64,000 nucleotides of DNA, from NCBI GenBank assembly GCA_030693065.1, contig JAUYBL010000007.1, forward strand, positions 142,710-206,709, in the 5' to 3' direction. The notes beneath the pieces are model-generated. The model worked only from the letters and a program-made list of their open reading frames with translations. It did no database searches and was not told the origin of the DNA. Source of the DNA: Methylococcaceae bacterium (GTDB taxonomy: Bacteria; Pseudomonadota; Gammaproteobacteria; Methylococcales; Methylomonadaceae). Shown in pieces: positions 26,462 to 36,138 of this stretch; positions within the stretch are counted from its first letter, which is position 1, and the number at the start of each line of letters is the position of its first letter. The position numbers and the translations under genes were made by a program.

Positions 26462-27228
26462 AGCTTAGATTCAACCCACGCCTGCAATTGCTTCACTACC
26501 CACTCGCCATCATCTAGCGGTAAATCATGTCCTGCCCACGGATGGCGACGGATTGGCAGCTGCCACTTTTGCTGGATCGCTTCCGAGCATGCAGCGGCGA
26601 CTAATCGATCTTTTTGGCTATTTAATAATAAAACTGGGGCTTGTGGCTTTATATCGCCAGGCCGGTAGCGGGCGGCGGCAATGATTTGGCGTAGCCGGTT
26701 ACCGGCACTGATCGGCCGCAACTCATCCAGCACAGCCCACGCTTGGGCGATGGCTTGGTCATGATCTCGGCGATTGCTGATTAATTGCACAATCGCCAAC
26801 TCGCGTTGAACATTATTGCTTAGCCTGGCTATATTGGCTATCTGGCCAAGGCTTTGCCAACGCATGCGTTGATACGCCGGGCTTAAATCAGCAAAACTGG
26901 TGTTAATCAAACAGGCCGCAGCAATGTCTTGCGGGTACCGCTGCATCCATTCCCACGCCACCATGCCGCCTAGCGATAATGCCAATAGTGTAATCGGCTG
27001 TTCGAGTACACCTTGCTTTAACGCTTGCTGACGCACAATTTCGACAATCTCGCGGATGGTCGCGGGGCTGGTTTCTTGATACCAATAGCCGGTGCCCGGC
27101 AAATCCAGCATAGTGATAGTGGCTGTAGGGAAAGCAGTTTGTAGCAACGAGATAAAATCGCCCCAATGCGCCGATTCCCGCGCTAAGCCTCTGAGTAACA
27201 GCCAATGCTGGCCACAGACTTTACTCAT
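26458..27228 (-). CDS. Alpha/beta hydrolase
   Basis: This 256-residue hydrolase has the nucleophile elbow LSLGG ([12 protein letters not shown]), an acid in SQKDRLV and the histidine in [13 protein letters not shown]. The start [19 protein letters not shown] shows the oxyanion region. It resembles BioH-like carboxylesterases in size, but the elbow is LSLGG and the gene is not next to bio genes, so I leave the substrate open. It overlaps the next gene by 8 bp. Confidence 0.82.
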   Translation of the reverse strand: MSKVCGQHWLLLRGLARESAHWGDFISLLQTAFPTATITMLDLPGTGYWYQETSPATIREIVEIVRQQALKQGVLEQPITLLALSLGGMVAWEWMQRYPQDIAAACLINTSFADLSPAYQRMRWQSLGQIANIARLSNNVQRELAIVQLISNRRDHDQAIAQAWAVLDELRPISAGNRLRQIIAAARYRPGDIKPQAPVLLLNSQKDRLVAAACSEAIQQKWQLPIRRHPWAGHDLPLDDGEWVVKQLQAWVESKL

Positions 27229-28243
27229 ACCAAAGTTCCTTCGCTTGTTGTGTGTAGATTGCCTTTTCCGCTGCGGGTAAATGTACCCACGGTTGCGGAT
27301 ACAACAAACTGCGATGCAAAAAATCGAACAACATAAAATGCCGTCGATAAATCCGTTGCTGCCGATGCGGCAATAATGGATGAAACAAGCCGTGCCTCGA
27401 AAATAAATGCGTGGGATTTTTACGTAACCACAGCCAGGACCCCATTTCCAGCGTTAACGGCATAAATAGTTGTTCGCCGGTACTTCGGGGAATAAACGCA
27501 TCAAACAAATAATCCCACAAGTCGCCGTTGATGACGTATTCCTCACTCATGGGTTCAATTTTATAAATATGATTGGGATAGCAACGATCGAACAAGGCTT
27601 TTAATGCGTAAGCTTCCGCGATAAAGGCAAAGGGCGTTTTACGTGATGCATACGGAAACCACAGTCGGTCTTTAATGCCAAAACCGGAATGTAAATCCAG
27701 CGCCATCGACAGCGGCGCAGTAAACAGCCGCTGCTCAACCACTTGGCACAAGGCCTGCGCCTCCAGTTCCATTGTTTGCGCATCGCCACGATACCATGGC
27801 AACTTGGGGCTAATACGATGCCCACTATAAAGCCGCGTGGCACCGATGCCTTCCACGGGCGAATTACGCATCAAATCGACACCATTACCATTGCAACGTG
27901 TGCCTAAAAATACACCGACCGGATTCACCAAGGGCATAAATACCAAGCGTGATTTTTCCAATCGAGCTAACAGTTCTTCATCCCAGTCCAGTAACTGACT
28001 AAGCGTCTCCATATAAGACAAAATCACTTCCGAACCGATCTTTTCCAGCCCATGGACACCGCCAAAAAAGGCCAGCACCGGCGCTAGCGGATCAGTTGAT
28101 CCTATGCTGATGCAATGAATGGGAAATTCCACGTCTTGATACGGAACCCGCGCGACAACTTCAGTTGTTGCGCGATCACCCAGCGACTCAATGATGCGTT
28201 CAAGTTGCTCGAGTTCCTGGATGTTGTTATTTACTAACGGCAT
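27221..28243 (-). CDS. M14-family zinc carboxypeptidase
   Basis: This 340-residue protein shows the M14 metal ligands: HGLEKIGSE (His and Glu), and LDLHSGFG (second His), with NGNGVDLMRN between and the catalytic glutamate in LTLEMGSW. M14 enzymes of this type often act on murein or small peptides. I chose the ATG at 28243, which has AAGGAG 5 nt upstream; the longer frame starts 7 codons earlier. No signal peptide is visible, so the protein is likely cytoplasmic. It overlaps the hydrolase gene, and both are probably cotranscribed. Confidence 0.85.
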   Translation of the reverse strand: MPLVNNNIQELEQLERIIESLGDRATTEVVARVPYQDVEFPIHCISIGSTDPLAPVLAFFGGVHGLEKIGSEVILSYMETLSQLLDWDEELLARLEKSRLVFMPLVNPVGVFLGTRCNGNGVDLMRNSPVEGIGATRLYSGHRISPKLPWYRGDAQTMELEAQALCQVVEQRLFTAPLSMALDLHSGFGIKDRLWFPYASRKTPFAFIAEAYALKALFDRCYPNHIYKIEPMSEEYVINGDLWDYLFDAFIPRSTGEQLFMPLTLEMGSWLWLRKNPTHLFSRHGLFHPLLPHRQQRIYRRHFMLFDFLHRSLLYPQPWVHLPAAEKAIYTQQAKELWYE

Positions 28244-28349
28244 GTAACTCCTTGTTAATGTCACAAAAATATCACAATACTGACATCAAACCTTAACCTG
28301 AACGGGTGAAGATTTGCCTCACATTATGATCAAAAGAGGAATTCTCCCG

Positions 28350-28487
28350 ATGAAACAACGTACCCTTAGTCTGCACTCACTCCGATACCCTAATCTGGTA
28401 AAAATCACCATTAGCATGACCATGCTCAGTTTAATGATTAGTTGGAGCATTGAGTATTTAGCCAGCGAGATATACCGTTTGGGCTAA
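28350..28487 (+). CDS. Small single-span membrane protein, 45 residues
   Basis: This short frame starts at an ATG with AGAGGAATTCTCCCG upstream, a good ribosome site. The product begins MKQRTLSLHSLRYPNLV, then has one hydrophobic span ITISMTMLSLMISWSIEYL and a short polar tail ending IYRLG. The basic N-terminus and single span fit a small membrane protein. It sits alone between the divergent M14 gene and the minus-strand acyltransferase gene. I know no family for it. Confidence 0.55.
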   Translation: MKQRTLSLHSLRYPNLVKITISMTMLSLMISWSIEYLASEIYRLG

Positions 28488-28515
28488 GGCTTAAGCGGTT
28501 TTAGGAGCTGAAAAT

Positions 28516-28544
28516 TTTCACGACCATTAGTATTGGTCGTGAAA
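28516..28544. terminator. Bidirectional hairpin near the end of the plsC/olsA-like gene
   Basis: TTTCACGACCA pairs with TGGTCGTGAAA over 11 bp with a 7-nt loop. On the minus strand the stem is followed by ATTTT, so it terminates the olsB-plsC transcript. It also follows the 45-codon plus-strand gene. Confidence 0.65.
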
Positions 28545-28553
28545 GCAGGGTAA

Positions 28554-29351
28554 TTAAACCCTGCGCATCGACTGGCCAGTCTGCTCTTCAAAATCAGACA
28601 TACCAGCAACAATTTCAGCCCGTATCATTGTTCTGGCTTCATCACTGATCGCCACTCGCGTTTTGCCTGCCGAGTTAAGCGTTGGTAGAAAATTTACCGC
28701 CACTTCAATAGTCTCAAGATTCAGCATCTTCAGCAAATGCGGCACAAACTCATCATCGCCGACAAAAGGAGCGTGCCGCTGGGCTTGGCCTTGATAGCTT
28801 AGTGCGACTGGCTGAATGACAGCGTGGGTTAACATTGCCGGTTGAAACAACGAGGCATGAAAGTGCAATACATCCTCACCCGTAGTTGTTGTTCCTTCTG
28901 GAAACACCACGATATTGCTGTGTTGTTTCAACAGCCAGACCATTTGTTCGGTGGTGGCGTGAATATGCTTTTTATCACCGCGACGAATAAAAATTGTCCC
29001 CGCCTGCTTGGCCAGAAAACCAATCACCGGCCAGCTTAAAATATCGCTTTTAGCGACAAAGTAGCCCGGCAGATAACGCCCGACGACGATAATATCCAGC
29101 CAGGAAATATGATTGCAGACCAACAGCGCACCCGGCTCCGGCAATTCGCCCTGCCGAGTGATACGCAAATTAAGCAGTGTGCTAAACCACTGCAGCCAAT
29201 ACATTTTTATGGCGTCTCTAAGGTGTTTGGCGTATTGCTTAGAGCATGTAAAAGTAATGATTGGGAATAGTCCGGTCGCAATCACCACACCCACAATAAA
29301 TAATACAACAATCGAACCCAGTCTAAACAGCAAGCGCAGTTGTGCTTTCAT
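28554..29351 (-). CDS. plsC: 1-acyl-sn-glycerol-3-phosphate / lyso-ornithine-lipid acyltransferase
   Basis: This 265-residue PlsC-domain protein has an N-terminal membrane span (residues 10-34) and the acyltransferase motifs NHISWLD (HX4D) near residue 82, and VVFPEGTTTTGEDVLHFH. It overlaps olsB by 29 bp. In that setting it most likely acts as OlsA, adding the second acyl chain to lyso-ornithine lipid. A role in normal phosphatidic acid synthesis is possible. Confidence 0.87.
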   Translation of the reverse strand: MKAQLRLLFRLGSIVVLFIVGVVIATGLFPIITFTCSKQYAKHLRDAIKMYWLQWFSTLLNLRITRQGELPEPGALLVCNHISWLDIIVVGRYLPGYFVAKSDILSWPVIGFLAKQAGTIFIRRGDKKHIHATTEQMVWLLKQHSNIVVFPEGTTTTGEDVLHFHASLFQPAMLTHAVIQPVALSYQGQAQRHAPFVGDDEFVPHLLKMLNLETIEVAVNFLPTLNSAGKTRVAISDEARTMIRAEIVAGMSDFEEQTGQSMRRV

Positions 29352-30114
29352 TAGTTGTCTTATGACCTCTCATGTAATGTTTACTGTAGCGCTCTTGCAA
29401 TTGATCCAGCGGCAACAGCACGAACAAATCGATGCAGTTAAAATCTTCATCCCAGCAGGGTTCACCGCACACCATCGCGCCAAAGCGAAAATATGCTTTC
29501 AACAACGGCGGAATGCCCGACTCATCGCGCTGGCATCTTAAATGGCTTGGCACAGGGATAGCCGGAGACACTTGTAAAGAAGCTGGCGCGATATTTTTGC
29601 TGTCGATATTTCGATACACCGCATCCACAGCAAAACCGCTGGGGCCGGGCGTGATACTGGCGCAGCCGAGCAGATAGTTAAACTTGCCTGCCAGTGCATA
29701 TTCAACCAGCGCTGACCACAAGGTAGTCAACACCACGCTGCCGCGATAATCAGGGTCTACACAAGTTCTGCCTATTTCCAGAAAGCGGCCTGGCAACGCC
29801 AACACCTGATCCAAATTGAATTCACTTTGCGAATAAAAATGTCCCAAGCGCTCCGCTTGATGTTGGTTAAGCAAGCGCGAATAGCCGACGACTTTTTCAT
29901 TAAGATTATCGTAAACCACCAAATGATCGCAGTAAGCATCAACTTCATCGTAATCCAAGCCTTCGGCTTCTGACTTGAGCTTAGCGCCCATTTCCTTGGC
30001 AAAGACCCGATAACGTAAGGCTTGTGCTTCTTTAATCAACTCATCTGACTTGGCTACAAAGCAATCCAGTCGTTTAGAAGACTTGATATGGTTTGATGTG
30101 TGTAGTGTTTTCAT
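29323..30114 (-). CDS. olsB: L-ornithine N-alpha-acyltransferase (OlsB-like, GNAT fold)
   Basis: This 263-residue protein resembles the OlsB family: ALRYRVFAKEMGAK, DEVDAYCDHLVVYD, VVGYSRLL, EIGRTCVDPDYRGSVVLTTLW, LLGCASITPG and LKAYFRFGAMVCGEPCWDEDFNCIDLFVL. OlsB adds a 3-hydroxyacyl group to ornithine, the first step of phosphorus-free ornithine lipids. The partner plsC/olsA gene overlaps its end. Such lipids replace phospholipids under phosphate limitation in many bacteria. Confidence 0.88.
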   Translation of the reverse strand: MKTLHTSNHIKSSKRLDCFVAKSDELIKEAQALRYRVFAKEMGAKLKSEAEGLDYDEVDAYCDHLVVYDNLNEKVVGYSRLLNQHQAERLGHFYSQSEFNLDQVLALPGRFLEIGRTCVDPDYRGSVVLTTLWSALVEYALAGKFNYLLGCASITPGPSGFAVDAVYRNIDSKNIAPASLQVSPAIPVPSHLRCQRDESGIPPLLKAYFRFGAMVCGEPCWDEDFNCIDLFVLLPLDQLQERYSKHYMRGHKTTNESTTALAV

Positions 30115-32876
<2,762 letters not shown>

Positions 32877-32894
32877 AAGTTAAAAAGTTCCTAG

Positions 32895-32932
32895 AAAAAG
32901 CCTTGTAACTGTAAAGGTTACAGGGCTTTTTT
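32895..32932 (+). terminator. Rho-independent terminator of katG
   Basis: AAAAAGCCTTGTAAC pairs with GTTACAGGGCTTTTTT (one T-G wobble) around a 7-nt loop, and a T6 tract follows directly. It lies 18 bp after the katG stop. Confidence 0.88.
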
Positions 32933-32961
32933 GTTAGGTTCTGGGTACAACGAAGTGAATA

Positions 32962-33123
32962 GGGAACCTCGAAAAACCCATTCCGTTCATGCCCTTCGAC
33001 TGCGCTCAGGAGAGCGTTCGACAAGCTCTCCACGAACGGAAACCATTGATTTATATAATGCCGTTCGCATTTATGCCCTGTGGGTACTGAGTTTATCGAA
33101 GTGCAGGGTTTTTCGAGGTACCC
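32962..33123. repeat. 162-bp MITE-like element with 18-bp terminal inverted repeats
   Basis: The ends are GGGAACCTCGAAAAACCC (32962-32979) and GGGTTTTTCGAGGTACCC (33106-33123), which match at 17 of 18 positions. Inside are GCGCTCAGGAGAGCG and the palindromic GTTCGACAAGCTC with CACGAACGG. There is no coding capacity. It resembles a non-autonomous inverted-repeat element. Confidence 0.75.
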
Positions 33124-33239
33124 AACTGCTGCTGCTGATTTGTTTAACTTATTATTATTTATAACTTTTTCTAAATCAGAATAATTTAGGTCATAAAAAG
33201 ATTGTTTCAAAAAAGTTCCCCTCGGAATATTAATATCTT

Positions 33240-33297
33240 GGGAACCTTGAAAAACCTATTACGCTCAGGAGAGCGTAATAGGTTTTTCAAGGTTCCC
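33240..33297. repeat. 58-bp perfect hairpin related to the adjacent MITE-like element
   Basis: A perfect 27-bp stem beginning GGGAACCTTGAAAAACC closes around an AGGA loop (33267-33270). Its termini and its centre GCTCAGGAGAGCG match the 162-bp element at 32962-33123, so it looks like an internally deleted copy of it. It could also act as a transcription or mRNA stop. Confidence 0.8.
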
Positions 33298-33441
33298 TCT
33301 TGTCAATAACAGTTAGCTTTCAATATTGTTTTTTAGTAACTATTCAGCAAGTTTCTTTGGGCAGAATCGATGCGGTATTACCGGTTAGCGCCGACGCCTT
33401 CGTTGCGATTTGGAACCGGCTCGCTTGAAAACTTAGCTCTG

Positions 33442-33747
33442 TTACTTCTTAATACCCTTATAGGTTTCTTCGCTTTCGCGCATGATTCTGTTGCCTTCAT
33501 CAATCAAGCGATTGCCTTCGGTGATTTTGGCTTGGCCTTCGCGAACCAGTACATTGCCACGTTCGGTCAATTGTTTACCCTTTTTCCAGTTATCGCCTAA
33601 GCTGGCAATGCCTTGGCTTTCGCGTAGCATCAGCTCGCCGGAGATAATGGGTTCAGGTTCTGGAGGTGCGGGTTGATCGGACGCACAAGCGGTTAGTAGT
33701 AAAGTCAGTGTTGCAGGTAGCAGGTATTTGCTTAGCGATGTTTGCAT
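33442..33747 (-). CDS. Small lipoprotein with glycine-led heptad repeats
   Basis: This 101-residue protein has a lipobox LLTAC (cysteine at about residue 21) and so is a lipoprotein. The body has five consecutive 7-residue units, GKQLTER, GNVLVRE, GQAKITE, GNRLIDE and GNRIMRE, all with Gly first and a hydrophobic residue at the fourth position. These could form an amphipathic helix or a coiled coil. I chose the ATG at 33747 because CGGAGA lies just upstream; an earlier ATG would give a non-signal start. I do not recognise a family. Confidence 0.75.
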   Translation of the reverse strand: MQTSLSKYLLPATLTLLLTACASDQPAPPEPEPIISGELMLRESQGIASLGDNWKKGKQLTERGNVLVREGQAKITEGNRLIDEGNRIMRESEETYKGIKK

Positions 33748-33909
33748 GGTGAATCTCCGAGTTGTTAGCAATGAATCCCGACAATGTTACAAAACCCTGC
33801 CAGAGATGCAACTGTTTAGCGTGTAAGCGCTAGCAGTAAAGCGGCTTTCATGACACGATTCATGCAATATCAAAACGTTAGAAACAAATAATTCAGGTAA
33901 CAAAGACAC

Positions 33910-34575
33910 ATGCGACTGTTAATCGTTGAAGACGATCTCAATCTATCAAATTCCTTGAAAGTTGATTTAGGGGCCGCGGGATTTGCTGTGGATACGGCAT
34001 TGGATGGTGAACAAGGTGAATTTTTAGGGTCGACCGAAAATTATGATTTGGTCATCCTCGATTTAGGTTTACCGAAAATGCCCGGCCTGGAAGTCTTAAA
34101 ACATTGGCGTGACGCTGGCAATCATATGCCGGTGATCATACTGACGTCTCGCGATGCCTGGCATGAAAAAGTCGATGGTTTTAAAGCCGGTGCTGATGAC
34201 TATTTGGGTAAGCCGTTTCATACCCAGGAGTTGTTGGCACGGATTCAGGCCTTGTTAAAACGCAGTTATCGACAAAACCAAGGCGCATTAACTGTGGCCG
34301 GTGTGGAGCTTAATGAAGAGTTGCAAACCGTTACTATTAACGGCGCTCAAGCCATCAATCTAACGGCTATCGAGTTCAAATTGCTGCGTTGTTTTATGCT
34401 GCAGCCCGGAAAAATCCTCAGCAAAGCGCATTTAGGCGAACACGTTTACGAATGCGACAGCGACCCGGATAGTAATGTCATTGAAGTCTATATCAATCGC
34501 TTACGGCGGATTGTCGGTAACGAGTTAATTCAAACCCGCCGCGGTCAAGGCTACGTGTTTGGGCCGCAATCATGA
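33910..34575 (+). CDS. OmpR/PhoP-family response regulator
   Basis: This 221-residue protein has a receiver domain with the acidic pocket EDD (7-9), phospho-acceptor D51 (LVILDLGLPKMPG) and K101 in YLGKPF, followed by a winged-helix output domain (about 125-220, LTAIEFKLLRCFMLQPGKIL, VIEVYINRLRR, RRGQGYVF). Its neighbour is a sensor kinase that overlaps it by 4 bp, so they are one two-component system. The closest relatives by eye are PhoP and PmrA. Confidence 0.93.
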   Translation: MRLLIVEDDLNLSNSLKVDLGAAGFAVDTALDGEQGEFLGSTENYDLVILDLGLPKMPGLEVLKHWRDAGNHMPVIILTSRDAWHEKVDGFKAGADDYLGKPFHTQELLARIQALLKRSYRQNQGALTVAGVELNEELQTVTINGAQAINLTAIEFKLLRCFMLQPGKILSKAHLGEHVYECDSDPDSNVIEVYINRLRRIVGNELIQTRRGQGYVFGPQS

Positions 34576-35897
34576 TCTCTTTGCGGCAACGTTTAAATCG
34601 CGGATTGGCCGTTATCTTGTGCCTGATTTTTGTGACGCAATGGCTGGCGGCGGATTGGGTGATTCGCGCCGTTGCCGAAAAGCAAATGACGACACGCTTA
34701 ATGGAAGATGCGACGACGTTAATGGATACGATTGCTCTGGATGCGGATGGGCAGTTGTCTCCGGAGAGTATTCACATGGGCTCCGAGTATAAGCTGGCCT
34801 TTTCCGGGCATTATTATGTGGTGCAGGTTGGTGATCAGTTATACCTTTCGCCGTCTTTACAAAATCAACCTTTGGCACTGCCGCCGTTGCTGCCCGGCCA
34901 GACCAAAATCTATCATCTTGCCAACGGGCCCCAACAGCAACCACTGCTGACACTGGCGCAGGGCTTTGAAAAAGCTGGCTATAGAATCGGCATTAGTATT
35001 TCAGAGGATTTGTCTTCCGTTGATCATGACATTACCTCCATTCGCTTAGCCTATTTTGGTCTGACGATGCTGTTGTTATGCTGTGCAATTGCTTTGCAAA
35101 GTAGCGATATTAAGCGCTCGCTTCAGCCGCTAGCCAATGTCGGTCGCGAGCTTGACAACATTACCACCGGCAAGCAACAGCAGATTACGGTCGATGTGCC
35201 TGCCGAAATTAAACTGTTAGTTAAAGAAGTTAACCGCCTATTAACGCTGGTGGTAAGACGTTTGCAGCAGTCGCGCACCGCGATCGGTAATCTGGCGCAT
35301 GCCTTAAAACCGTCGCTGGCCCTGTTATTCAGAGCGGCGGAACATCCGGCGTTTAATGACTATCCTGAATTGCGGCAACAGCTGCAAACCCAGACCGACT
35401 CGATACATCGCGCTATTGAACGCGAACTCAAACGTGCCCGGATTGCCGGCAATCAGCAAGCCAGCATGGCTTTTAATCCTCATGCAGAATTAACGGCTTT
35501 GGCACAATTGCTCCAAACCATTTACGCTGACAAACAGCTGGAAATTAACGTTAGCGCACCTGATGTGTTGGTGCATTTTGACCGGGAAGACATGCTGGGC
35601 ATGATCGGCAATCTGCTCGATAACGCCTGCAAATGGGCAACGCATACAATCAACGTCGACATAACCTTCGCACAAACACTGACCATTGCGGTCGCAGATG
35701 ATGGCCCCGGCTGCGACGGGCTGGATGCACAACTCGTTACCCAACGCGGCTTGCGCTTGGATGAATCTATTCCGGGTCACGGTCTTGGCTTGGCCATTGT
35801 GCAAGACATCGCAGAGTTTTACGAAGGCGAGTTGCAGATTAGTCGCAGCCCAACGTTAGGCGGCTTTCTTGCCACGATACGCTTGCCGTTAAATTAA
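34572..35897 (+). CDS. Sensor histidine kinase (PhoQ-like)
   Basis: This 441-residue kinase has two membrane spans (about residues 12-30 and 158-176) with a periplasmic sensor domain between. The dimerisation box has H243 in IGNLAHALKPSLALL. The ATP-binding domain shows GNLLDNACKWA (N box), ADDGPGC (G1) and GHGLGLAIVQDIAEFYEG (G2). Spacing and HAMP-like linker match PhoQ. The signal it detects is not clear from sequence. The gene is fused in a 4-bp overlap with its regulator. Confidence 0.92.
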   Translation: MISLRQRLNRGLAVILCLIFVTQWLAADWVIRAVAEKQMTTRLMEDATTLMDTIALDADGQLSPESIHMGSEYKLAFSGHYYVVQVGDQLYLSPSLQNQPLALPPLLPGQTKIYHLANGPQQQPLLTLAQGFEKAGYRIGISISEDLSSVDHDITSIRLAYFGLTMLLLCCAIALQSSDIKRSLQPLANVGRELDNITTGKQQQITVDVPAEIKLLVKEVNRLLTLVVRRLQQSRTAIGNLAHALKPSLALLFRAAEHPAFNDYPELRQQLQTQTDSIHRAIERELKRARIAGNQQASMAFNPHAELTALAQLLQTIYADKQLEINVSAPDVLVHFDREDMLGMIGNLLDNACKWATHTINVDITFAQTLTIAVADDGPGCDGLDAQLVTQRGLRLDESIPGHGLGLAIVQDIAEFYEGELQISRSPTLGGFLATIRLPLN

Positions 35898-35924
35898 GAC
35901 TGTTCAGCTTGATTTGAGAAATGC

Positions 35925-35984
35925 GGGAGTGACGCCTACGTCGCGACCGAAGGCTACAAATCGCGACGTGGGCGTCGCTCCTAC
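35925..35984. repeat. REP-like hairpin pair, GTAGGAGCGACGCC family, copy 2
   Basis: GGGAGTGACGCCTACGTCGC at the left pairs with GCGACGTGGGCGTCGCTCC at the right, and the end reads GTAG on the minus strand. It is related to the copy at 7640-7680. It separates the kinase gene from the TonB receptor gene. Confidence 0.65.
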
Positions 35985-36138
35985 CGCTTAGCTTAATCGG
36001 TTTTAAGCTTAAATTTATGTGCGTACCGTTATACTCATTTTGCATATCGACAATGCCCGGAAAATACCAGGCAACTAATTGATATATAAAGAGAGTTAGT
36101 AAATGGCTGGCTCCATATAATAATAAACGGTACCCACT

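Larger units (their letters stand above)
32877..33441. other. Intergenic region katG to lipoprotein gene
   Basis: The gap holds the katG terminator, the 162-bp MITE-like element, the 58-bp hairpin and about 140 bp of AT-rich sequence. No gene is supported on either strand. Confidence 0.6.

Noticed and set aside
26458-27228. Naming the hydrolase bioH
   Set aside because: Size fits, but the elbow is LSLGG and no biotin genes are adjacent, so only the general fold is supported.
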